The notes beneath the pieces were generated by a model that was not told where the DNA came from, searched no databases, and saw nothing but the letters and a program-made list of their open reading frames with translations. A stretch of DNA of 64,000 bases from an uncultured Chthonomonas sp. (GTDB taxonomy: Bacteria > Armatimonadota > Chthonomonadetes > Chthonomonadales > CAJBBX01), in the NCBI GenBank assembly GCA_903951425.1, contig CAJBBX010000012.1:97028-161027 (forward strand), given 5' to 3'. Shown here piece by piece: positions 26,725-36,500 of this stretch; the first letter of the stretch is position 1, and each line of letters starts with the position of its first letter. The position numbers and the translations under genes were made by a program.

Positions 26725-28698
26725 GTGACCCCACCGGCCCAGCCGCCCAGTCCCGCCCGATCCGAGGCGCGCCCCCGTGCCGTCCACTCCGTGACGGCCC
26801 GATCGGCGGCGATCGGGTTCGCGCTGCTGCCCCTGGTCGTCTACTGCACCGTCTACATGGAGCTGGTCCGCGGCGGAATCTGGCCCACCGTGATGACGCT
26901 GCTCTTCACGGCCGTCTCCACCCTCTTCGTGCTGGCTCTGCTGAATATGGCGGTTCGGTACCGCTTCCCCGGCCGCGAACTGGGCCGCGGCGAACTGCTC
27001 ACCATCTACACAATCCTCTCCGTGGGCTCCGCGCTGGCCGGCACCGACGTGCTGCAGACCCTCATCTGCGTCATGGGCCGCGCCACCTACATGGCCACGC
27101 CGGAGAACGGCTGGGCCGAGAAGATCGTCCCGCTGCTCCCCTCCTGGCTGGCCGTGAAGGACAAGGAGGTCCTCAAGGGCTTCTACGAGGGCTCGAGCAG
27201 CCTGCTGGCGCCGGGAGTGACGGCAGCGTGGGCGCGGCCGCTGGGGGCCTGGATGCTCTTCATCGCCGCGGCGCTGACGGCCATGTTCTCGCTGAATGTG
27301 CTGGCCCGCCGCCAGTGGGTCGACGCAGAGCGGCTCAACTACCCGATCATCACGTTGCCCATCGAGCTCACTCGCATGGACCCGCCCTTCCTGGCGCAGC
27401 CCATGCTCTGGCTGGGCTTCGCGGTGGCCGGCGGCATCGACCTGCTCAACGGCATCCACCACCTCTATCCCGCGGCCCCGGAAATCAACTGCAAGATCCT
27501 GATGTCGCTGGGCGATGTGCTGGTGTCGCCGCCCTGGAACGGCGTGGGCTGGATGCCTATCACGCTCTACCCGTTCGCCATCGGCCTGGGCTTCCTGATC
27601 CCGCTGGACCTGGTCTTCTCCTGCTGGTTCTTCTACTTGGTCTGGAAGGCCGAGCGCGTCTTCGTGGTGGCCTACGCGCTGGACCCGGCCTGCATGCGCG
27701 CCTCCTTCGACGGGCCCTACTCCACCGAGCAGGTGGCCGGGGTCTGGATGGCCACGCTGGCCTTCGCGCTCTGGGCAGGGAGGCACCACGGGAGGCTTCT
27801 CTGGCGGCAGGCGCTGGGCCGCGAGCCGGAGGCGCCCGGCGAGGCCATGCGCATGCGCACCGCCATGGCGCTGACGCTGACGTCGGCCTCGGCCATGGTG
27901 CTTTTTTGCTGGGCCGCAGGCATGGCGCCCTGGGTGGCGACCTTCTTCGTGGCCGTCTACCTGGCCCTGTCGTTCTATCTGGCGCGGGTCCGCGCCGAAC
28001 TGGGCCCGCCGGCGCACGACATGTACGGCTCCGGGCCCGATATGCTGCTGAGCTACACCGTGGGCGGCGGAGCGCTCCCGCCCAGCACGCGCGGCGCCGT
28101 CACCATGTTCGTCTGGGTGAACCGCGAGAGCTGCCGTAGCCACCCCATGCCCGCGCAGGCCGAGGCGCTCAAGGCCGCCTCCGTGGTGGGCATGGAACAG
28201 CGGAGGCTCTGGCCGCTGCTGCTGGGGGCGGGCCTCTTCGGGGCGGCCTGCGCCATGGTGTCGGCCCTCCACCTCGGCTACACGCTGGGCGCACCGAGGC
28301 TCATGGGCCCATCGCCCTCGTTCGCTCACGAAGCGCTGCTCCGTCTCCAGACTTGGAACGGTAGCCCGGCGCCTCCGGTAGCCGCCCAGCGTTGGGCTAT
28401 GGGCGCCGGGGCGGGTTTGGCCTGGACGCTGCTCGCGGCCCGCGCCCGCTGGTTCTGGTTCCCGCTCCACCCCGTGGGCTACGCCGTCAGCGGCTGGTGG
28501 GCCATCAACCTCTTCTGGTTCCCGCTCCTCATCGCCACCCTCCTCAAGGGCGCCATCCTGCGCTGGGGCGGCCTGCGCGTCTACCGTCGGGCGCTGCCCT
28601 TCTTCATGGGGCTTATCCTGGGCGAGTTCGTCGTCGGCGCCGGGTGGCAGGTGGCGGGCGCACTTCTCAACATGAACACCTACGCATTCTGGATCTAG
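26725..28698 (+). CDS. DUF6785/DUF6784-type polytopic membrane protein
   Basis: GTG start; many TM segments; ELLTIYTILSVGSALAGTDVLQ, WMPITLYPFAIGLGFLIPLDLVFSCWFFYLVWKAERV, RAELGPPAHDMYGSGPDMLL shared with the 45300..47306 product. Confidence 0.8.
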   Translation: MTPPAQPPSPARSEARPRAVHSVTARSAAIGFALLPLVVYCTVYMELVRGGIWPTVMTLLFTAVSTLFVLALLNMAVRYRFPGRELGRGELLTIYTILSVGSALAGTDVLQTLICVMGRATYMATPENGWAEKIVPLLPSWLAVKDKEVLKGFYEGSSSLLAPGVTAAWARPLGAWMLFIAAALTAMFSLNVLARRQWVDAERLNYPIITLPIELTRMDPPFLAQPMLWLGFAVAGGIDLLNGIHHLYPAAPEINCKILMSLGDVLVSPPWNGVGWMPITLYPFAIGLGFLIPLDLVFSCWFFYLVWKAERVFVVAYALDPACMRASFDGPYSTEQVAGVWMATLAFALWAGRHHGRLLWRQALGREPEAPGEAMRMRTAMALTLTSASAMVLFCWAAGMAPWVATFFVAVYLALSFYLARVRAELGPPAHDMYGSGPDMLLSYTVGGGALPPSTRGAVTMFVWVNRESCRSHPMPAQAEALKAASVVGMEQRRLWPLLLGAGLFGAACAMVSALHLGYTLGAPRLMGPSPSFAHEALLRLQTWNGSPAPPVAAQRWAMGAGAGLAWTLLAARARWFWFPLHPVGYAVSGWWAINLFWFPLLIATLLKGAILRWGGLRVYRRALPFFMGLILGEFVVGAGWQVAGALLNMNTYAFWI

Positions 28699-28730
28699 GC
28701 GACGCCCAGCCGCCGCCCGGGAGGCCGATC

Positions 28731-30134
28731 ATGCCGCGCAGACCCAACATCATCCTCTGCATTTTCGACCAGCTCCGCGCCTTCGAAGTGGGGTGCTACG
28801 GCAACCCCGTGATCCGGACGCCCGCGCTGGACCGCCTGGCGCGCGAGGGCGTGCGGTGGCAGACGGCCGTGACCAACTACCCCGTCTGCATGGCGGCCCG
28901 GTCGGCGCTCCTCTCCGGCCAGTACAACCGGACCTGCACGGGCGGCGTCTCCAACGTGAACTTCAAGACCGTCGGCGGCGACTGCGCCATGCCGGAGTAC
29001 CCCTTCGCCGGCCGCCCGCACCTGCCCGACGCCACGTTGCCCGAGCTGCTCCGGGCCCAGGGCTACCACACCGCCGCTATCGGCAAGTGGCATATCCACT
29101 CCTGGCCGCAGGACGTGGGGTTCGACGAGTACGTCATCCCCCGTGTGCATCACTGTCACACCGGCCAGAGCTACACCGAGAACGGCGGCCCCGAGTTCGT
29201 GCCGTCGGGCTACAGCCTCGACTTCGAGGTCGACCGTGTGGGCCGCTTCCTCCGCCGGCGCGCGGCCGAGCAGGAGCCCTTCTTCCTCTACGCCAACATC
29301 TCGCCCCCCCACTGCCCCATGAGCGACGCGCCTGACGCATACACAACTATGTATGGTCGGGACGACGTTCCGGTGCGCCGCAACGCCGAGCCAGGCCGCC
29401 GCCTGGACCACCAGGACTACCACTTCAAGGTTTACCGATGGGACTTCCGGCACTATAGCTTCCACCTGCCCTACACCGAGCCGTTGCCCGAGGGCTTCGG
29501 CCTCCGCGATATCCTGGCCCTCTACTATGGCGCCACTACGTGGGCAGACAGCGCCCTGGGCCGCATGCTCACCGCGTTGGACGAGGCCGGCCTCGCCGAC
29601 GAGACGATCGTTGTGGTCACCTCCGACCATGGCGACAACCTCGGCAGCCACGGCCTGGTGCAGAAGGGGACGCCCAACGAGGAGTCGATCCGCGTGCCGC
29701 TGCTGGCGCGATGGCCCGGGAGGCTCCCGGCCGGGGCGGTGGCCGGCGAGGGCCTCGCCTCGCTGGTGGACCTGGCGCCCACACTGCTGGAGCTCTCCGG
29801 CCTGGAGCCGCCGCCCCATATGCACGGCGTGAGCCTGGCACCGGCGCTTCGAGGCGAACCCGGGAAGGCGCCGGACGCGGGCATCGTGGAGATGGGCCAC
29901 GGCGTGGCCGTCCGCACTGCGGACCGCATGGCCTTCATCCCCTTCGACGCGGAGCGCAGGCTCGCCGCCGCCGGCACGCGGCTCTACGACCTGCAGGCGG
30001 ACCCCTACGAGCTCCAGAACCTGGCAGGCGACCCCGCACATGCGGCCGAGCAGGCCGAACTGGAGCGCCGCATCCGGGAGTGGGACGCACGAACGCCCTG
30101 GATGGCGCCCGTTGACGGCGAGGCGAAAGCCTAG
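28731..30134 (+). CDS. Sulfatase family protein with atypical maturation motif
   Basis: RPNIILCIFDQLRAFEVGCYGNPVIRTPALDRLAREGVRW, PVCMAARSALLSGQYNRT, YHTAAIGKWH, VVVTSDHGDNLGSHGL. Confidence 0.92.
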   Translation: MPRRPNIILCIFDQLRAFEVGCYGNPVIRTPALDRLAREGVRWQTAVTNYPVCMAARSALLSGQYNRTCTGGVSNVNFKTVGGDCAMPEYPFAGRPHLPDATLPELLRAQGYHTAAIGKWHIHSWPQDVGFDEYVIPRVHHCHTGQSYTENGGPEFVPSGYSLDFEVDRVGRFLRRRAAEQEPFFLYANISPPHCPMSDAPDAYTTMYGRDDVPVRRNAEPGRRLDHQDYHFKVYRWDFRHYSFHLPYTEPLPEGFGLRDILALYYGATTWADSALGRMLTALDEAGLADETIVVVTSDHGDNLGSHGLVQKGTPNEESIRVPLLARWPGRLPAGAVAGEGLASLVDLAPTLLELSGLEPPPHMHGVSLAPALRGEPGKAPDAGIVEMGHGVAVRTADRMAFIPFDAERRLAAAGTRLYDLQADPYELQNLAGDPAHAAEQAELERRIREWDARTPWMAPVDGEAKA

Positions 30135-30178
30135 AGTCGAACGGCAAAGGCCATCGTGTGCGTTCTGGGAGGGTAGAT

Positions 30179-31105
30179 ATGGAACTGAGTGAACTCCGCC
30201 GGATCGTGGAGCAGGTCGACGAGGAGCGCATCCGTCGGGGCGCCTTCGCGCTGGCGTCCGACCCGTTGCCGCGCCGGACACTGAACTATACGCTACCCGG
30301 CCACATGAAGTCGACGTTGGAGGAGGCCGACGAGTGGATCGCCGCGCGCCTCGCCGAGGCGGGCCTGCAGGTGGAGCGGCGCTCCTACCCGGTTCAGGCC
30401 TACTCCTGCGACCGCACCAGGCCCCTCCACCACTGGTACGCCGCGCCGGAGCCGGGGGCGCCCACCTATATCGCCCACAACCTCATTGCCGATATTCCCG
30501 GCTCCGAGCGGCCCGATGAGGTCATCGTCCTCGTGGCGCACAAGGACTCGCAGAGCTGGATCGACTGCCCCGGAGCGCTGGACAACGCCGTGGGAACCGT
30601 CTGCCTCACCGAGATGGCCCGTCTGCTGGCCCCAGCCGGCCTCCGCCGTACGGTACGGTTCCTCTTCTGCAACGAAGAGCATACGCCCTGGACTAGCGCC
30701 CACGCGGCCCACGAGTGGAGAGAGCGCGGCGACAACCTGGTGGCGATCTACAACATCGACTCGCTGGGCGGTAAGTCGGAGGAGGACCGCCGAGCGGGCC
30801 GTGCGACCTGCGCCACGCTGATCACCGTCGAGGACGGTCGGCCCCTGGCAGACCTGATGGAGCGCATGAACCGCGATCTCGGCATCGGTCTGGAGCACCA
30901 GATCGTCCAGCGCGAATTCGCCAACGACGATGACGGCTCCTTCGTCAAGGCCGGCTACGGCGCGGCCGTGGCGGTCATCGGCTCCTTCCCCTACGCCGAC
31001 GAGGAGTACCACATGCCCGGCGACACCGCCGACCGGATCGACTACGCCAACGTTCGCATGGCCGCCCAGGCGGTGCTGGCCTGCGTGGCGTCGCTGGGAG
31101 GCTGA
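30179..31105 (+). CDS. M28-family zinc peptidase (aminopeptidase-like)
   Basis: VIVLVAHKDS, PGALDNAVGTVCLTEMARLL, RFLFCNEEHTPWTSAHAA, IYNIDSLGG, YADEEYHMPGDTADRIDYAN. Confidence 0.88.
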   Translation: MELSELRRIVEQVDEERIRRGAFALASDPLPRRTLNYTLPGHMKSTLEEADEWIAARLAEAGLQVERRSYPVQAYSCDRTRPLHHWYAAPEPGAPTYIAHNLIADIPGSERPDEVIVLVAHKDSQSWIDCPGALDNAVGTVCLTEMARLLAPAGLRRTVRFLFCNEEHTPWTSAHAAHEWRERGDNLVAIYNIDSLGGKSEEDRRAGRATCATLITVEDGRPLADLMERMNRDLGIGLEHQIVQREFANDDDGSFVKAGYGAAVAVIGSFPYADEEYHMPGDTADRIDYANVRMAAQAVLACVASLGG

Positions 31106-31323
31106 TCCGCTTGCTCAGGCGCGGCGGCTGAGTCCGGGACCCGCCTTCCGGCCGCGGCGGTTCGTGTGCCATAGTGCAGAATGGACTGCGCGACGGCCTG
31201 TTCTGCCGCCGGTCTGGAAACTTGGTAATGCTGATCTGTAAGAACCAGGGGGGCAATCGCCCTGGATGCTTCGAGCGTCCGCCCCGGTAGCGGGGTCCCT
31301 GTACATATTTGGAGGAGCCTCAC

Positions 31324-33467
31324 ATGGCAACCCGTTCGCTCCGCACGTCGGCGTGCGCGTTCGCGCGCTCCATGGCCCTCCTGGCTTGTGCCGTAGCTGC
31401 AATGCCGTCGGCCGCCGCGCTGACGGCGCCCAAGCCGGGCGTCTCAATGCCCCGCCTCCCCCTGACGTTCGAGTAGAGTACGGGCCACTACCCGACGGAG
31501 GTGCGGTTCGTCGCGCGAAGCGGAGCCGGGACGCTCTTCTTGACCAACAAGGAGTTCGTCCTCGCCCTTCGCAAGGGCGACAAGCGAACGGCGCTGTGGC
31601 TGAAGCTGCAGGGCTCTGGCCCGAAGGCCGTCGCGTCAGGCCTGGACAAGCAGCAGGGCATCGTGAACTACTTCGTCGGCAACGACCCCAAGCAGTGGCG
31701 CACAAACGTCCCAACCTACTCGCGGGTCAAGCTGGCAGGGGTCTACCCCGGCGTCGACCTCGTCACCTACGGCGCGGGCGAGTCGCGGGCCTTGGAGTAT
31801 GACTTCGTCGTGAAGCCCGGCGCCGATCCGTCGCGCATCCGCATGGCGGTCGCCGGCGCGAAGTCGCTGCGAAGCGAGGGCGGCAAGGTGATCGCCTCCA
31901 CCGCCTGCGGCGACGTGACGTTGAACCGGCCCTACGCCTACCAGACCATCGACGGCGTCCGGAGGCGGATCGCCTGCTCGTTCACCTCAGCGCGGACGCA
32001 TACCAGAGCACGTACGGCGGCGGTTCGAACGACGCCTTCGTCACGAAGCTGAACGCATCAGGCTCCGCCATGGTCTTCACCACCTATCTGGACGGCTCTG
32101 GAATGGTGGTTCCCGGCGGCATCGCCCTGGACTCGACCGGGCGAGCCGTCGTCTGCGGCGAGACCGCCGGGGCATTCCCCACGACCGCGGGCGCATATGA
32201 CTCCACCCTGGGCGGCACCAGCGACGCGTTCGTGGCGAAGCTGAACGCGACCGGCACAGGGCTGATCTACAGCACCTACCTGGGCGGCTCGACCGCCGAC
32301 GGCGCCACCGGCGTGGCCCTCGACTCAACCGGCGCGGCCATCGTCTGCGGCGATACCGACGGCGCTTTCCCCGCAACGGTGGGTGCGTACGACACGAGCG
32401 GAGGCGCCGGTGACACCTTCATCACGAAGCTGAACCTGACGGGCGGCGGGCTGACCTACAGCACCTACTTGGGCGGGAGTGCGGTAGACCACGTCTACGG
32501 CATTGGCGTCGATTCGTCCGACGCGGCCATCGTCTGCGGCGCCACTGGTGGCTCGTTCCCCACGACCTCGGGGTCGTACCAACCTGCCGCCGGCGGCGCG
32601 ACGGATGCCTTCGTCACAAAGCTCAAGACGATCAACACCGCCGCCACCTCCCTGGCGGTCGCTGACGTCACTGGACAGGCGGGCGAGCAACTCAACCTGA
32701 CGGCCACGCTGACTTCGGGCGGGACCGGCGTGCGGGGCGCAACGCTGACCTTCACCATGCCGGGCGGCGCCACCATCGATCGCACCACCAATGCCGACGG
32801 CATCGCCGACTACTATTGGGATGTTCCTGTGGGCCAGGCCAACGCCACGATCGGTGCGGCATTTGCCGGCGACTCGATGCGTGTGGCCTCGTCCGGCTCC
32901 GGTAGCCTGACAGTCACGGTGGCATCCAAGGTCACGGTCCTGCCTGCCACCGGCACGGCGGGCTCCACCGTCGGCATCGCGGCGTACCTGTGGGACGGCA
33001 AGTCCATGAGCGGCCTCACGGGCAAGCAACTGACGCTGAAGATCGACGGCGGCGCGGCCTCCAACTTCCCCGCGCTAACGGCCGGCGCCCATACTACGAC
33101 GGTGGACTGGGCCGGCGGCGGCGGCTATCCCGCGTCGCAGGGGGCAGGCACACTGACGGCTAACGCGCTGGCCCGCTCCTACATCCGGGTCCACAACCAT
33201 GGGGCAACGCAAAACGCGGCCACCAGGCTGACCTGTTACCTGTATGACTACCGGCGCAACGGCGACCTGATCCCCGTGCCCGGCAAGTCGATCAGCTTCA
33301 GCGTGGGCGGCACCACGGTGGGCACGGCCGTCACGGCCGCCGACGGCAAGGCGTTCCGCGTCTACACGCCAGGCCTTGCAGGAGCCCTTGCTCAGGGCAT
33401 GTCCTTCGCCGGCGACGCGGCTTGCGCTGCCTGTACAGGCTCCGGTACGCTGACCGTCGCGCCGTAG
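31324..33467 (+). pseudogene. Disrupted SBBP-repeat / Ig-like domain protein (paralog of 20643..23858)
   Basis: ATG at 31324 with signal peptide and LPLTFE, then in-frame TAG at 31474-31476, then the same frame continues STGHYPTEVRFVARSGAGTLFLTNKEFVLALR...; frame lost near 31970-32000 and resumed as ...AYQSTYGGGSNDAFVTKLNASGSAMVFTTYLDGS (ORF 32070..33467). Confidence 0.85.
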
Positions 33468-33513
33468 CTACCCGCGGCGCCGTCTGGGATACGCGCCGGA
33501 TCGTAGTATGCCG

Positions 33514-36500
33514 TCAGATCGGCCGGCCCATCACCACGCGAACGGTATGGGCCAGCCCGTCCGATGCCAGTGTGACCGACAGGCCGGGCGCGGGCTGGCC
33601 GTCGACCTCGACGCTTCGCACTCCGTGGCTCACGCCTTCGGGGTTCAGCGCCTCAATCCGGTAGGCGGCGCCGCCCTGGCGGAAGGTGAGAGTGAAGCCG
33701 GGCCAGGCCTCCGGCAACGTGGGGTCAAGGGCGAGTACGTTGCCGCGAAGCCGGAAGCCCAGCACGTCCTCGATCCAGATGCGGTACATGACGCCGGCCG
33801 CGCCGGTGTACCATGTCCATCCGCCCTGGCCGACACGCCCGGCGGCCGCATAGATGTCGGCTGCGACGACGTAGGGCTCGACGCGGTAGGTGGCGACCTC
33901 CTCCGGCGTTGCGGAGTGGGCTATGGGGCTCAGCATCTGTAGGATGCGCACCGCCTCGGCGCCGTCGCCCAGTTGCGCCAAGGCCTGGGCATACCAGAGC
34001 ACCCCGTGGGTGTATTGGCCGCCGTTCTCGCGGATGCCCGGCAGGTAGCCCTTGATGTAGCCGGGGTCGTGTTCGATCTTGTCGAAGGCTGGCGCAAAGA
34101 GCAGAACCATCCGCTCCCTGTTCCAGACGAGCCGCTGGCCCACGGCCTGGACCGCCTCGCGGGTGTGTGGGGTGACCGGCGCCCCGGAGAGTACGCTCCA
34201 CGACTGGGCGATGGAGTCGATCTGCCCTTCGGCGCAGCGGGCCGAACCCACGGGTGTGCCGTCGTCGAAGAAGGCGCGCAGGTACCACCGGCCGTCCCAT
34301 GCCTGCTTGTCGATTGCACCGATCAGGTTGGTCGCCCCGGCTCGGTGATCGGCCGCCTCCGCGGTGCGTCCGGCAAGCTCCAGCAACTCGGCGTAGTCGG
34401 TGAGGACACGCACGAGGAACCACGCGAGCCAGACGCTCTCGCCCTTCCCGCCGACTCCGATGCGGTTGAGCCCGTCGTTCCAGTCGCCGCCGCCCATGAG
34501 GGGGAGGCCGTGGGCGCCGGCCGTCCAGCCCCTGGCGACCGCCCGGCCGCAGTGGTCCAGCAGGCCGGCGGCTGCGGCCGAAACGCGCGAAACGCCGTAG
34601 GCCTCCGGCTCGGACGCAGGCAACGCGTCGGCCTCAAGGAAGGGAACGACCTCGTCGAGTATGGCCGTGTCGCCGGTGACCCGAACATACTGGGCGGTGA
34701 CATAGGGTAGCCAGAGCAGGTCGTCCGTCATGCGGGTCCGGACGCCGGCTCCGGAGGGCTCGTGCCACCAGTGCTGCACGTCGCCTTCCACGAACTGCCT
34801 CGCCGCCGCGCGCAGGATATGCGAGCGGGTGAGGCCGGGGTTCGTGTAGAGGAGGGCAAGGGCATCCTGCAGCTGATCTCGGAAGCCGAAGGCGCCTCCG
34901 GACTGGTAGAACGCCGACCGTCCCCAGAGGCGGCAACTGAGGGCCTGGTAGACGAGCCACCGGTTCAGCAGCATGTCGGTGGCCGGGTCGGGCGTTTCGA
35001 CTTGCACGGCGCCCAGGGCATCGTCCCACCAGTTCTTCGTGGCCTGGAGCGCGGCATCTACGGCGCCGGAGGCCCGAAATCGCCGAGCCAGCGCGCGAGC
35101 CTGCTCAACGTCGGGCGCCTGGCCCAGAAGGAAGACCACGTCCACCGTCTCGTCAGGCTCGATGTCGACCCGTACCTGAACGCCGGCGCAGGCGTCGAGG
35201 TTGGATCCCACGCGGCCTGCCAGTCTCGCTCGTCGCATCGCGGCCGGGCGAGCAGGCGAGCCGTTGCGGCCCAGGAAGTCGGCCCTGTCGCCGGTGTAGG
35301 ACCCCACGGGCAGGTTACCCGCCACGAAAGCGACGCAAGCGCCGAAGTCCGGGTGGTACGGATTGCGGGCAAGCAGCATCTCGGCGGTGGCGTCCCACTG
35401 TGTGGATAGGTGCAGCTGCGTCTCCTCGCGCTCGGCGCCCAGCACGAGCTGGCAGCAGAAGGTGGCCGTGAGGGCGCGCGCGCGGCCGGACCGGTTGCGA
35501 AGCCGCAGGCGCTGCACCCGCACAGGGGCGCCGCCATGATCGTCGACCGGCACAAAGACCGTCATCTCTTGTTCAAGCCCGTGGCTGTTGTGCTCGAAGA
35601 CCGAGTAGCCCTGGCCGTGGCGCGCCCGGTACTCGCCCTCCTCGCGTGCCGGCAGGGCCGTGGGCGTCCAGAACGCTCCGGTGGCTTCGTCGCGCAGGAA
35701 GAGCCCCTCGCCGGATGGGTCCGTCACGGGGTCGTTCGACCAGGGCGTGATGCGGTTCTGCTGGCTGTTGCCCTGCCACGTGTAGCCGGACCCGCACTCC
35801 GAGGCCAGCGTGCCGAAGGTGGGATTGGCCATCACGTTGATCCACGGGTGGGGCGTGACGACTCCATCCTTCAGGCAGATGACGTATTCGCGGCCCCCGT
35901 CGGCGAAGCCGCCCACACCGTTGAACTGCGAGAGCGCCACGGGTGGCAACGGCAATTCGCGGGCCTCCGGCTCGGAGGCTGTGGGCTCGAACGGCGGCGG
36001 CGTGGCCCCGGGCGGCCGTGGCGCCCCAAGCTGCTGGGAGAGCGGACCTCGCGCGGCCACCAGCACTGCCCGGGCGGAGGTGAGGAGTAGCGACCGATCC
36101 TCGGGCGCCATGGCGTCGGCCTGGCGCAGGAAGATGCCTCCCGGGCCCTCTGTCGGGTCCTGCGAGATGGCGTCGATCATCCTTCGCAGGGCCTCCTGGG
36201 CCGTCTGGTCGTAGGTCGACGGCTCCTCATTCAGGATCACAAGGTCGGTCTTGAGCCCTCGAGCGGCCCAGTAGGAGTGGGCAATGATCGCCTCGCGGAC
36301 CAGCTGCAGGTCAGCGATCTGGCTGATGGTGGCAACCACGATGGGCAGGTCGCCGGAGATGCCGTAGGGCCAGAGCCTGGATTGGCCCAGCAGGTTCCGG
36401 GCCAGGTGCGCCTGCGAGGGACGCAAAAGCACATTGGGGTAGAGGACGTAGGCGGCAAGCTGCTGGAACCGGTGCGCGTCCTCCGGGTGGATGCGCAGGC

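Noticed and set aside
26097-28470. 680-aa (+) and 771-aa (-) ORFs over the fucosidase/membrane-protein genes
   Set aside because: Off-frame and antisense shadows of genes with clear family motifs.
31230-31323. GC-rich leader before the SBBP pseudogene (CCCCGGTAGCGGGG), considered as a c-di-GMP-I (GEMM) riboswitch
   Set aside because: Lacks the CGCAAAGCC-type core and the paired P1/P2 arrangement; only the GGTAGCGGGG segment is reminiscent.
20643-33467. Recombination or mobile-element origin for the duplicated SBBP genes
   Set aside because: No transposase, terminal inverted repeats or target-site duplications recognisable near either copy; sequence divergence suggests old paralogs.
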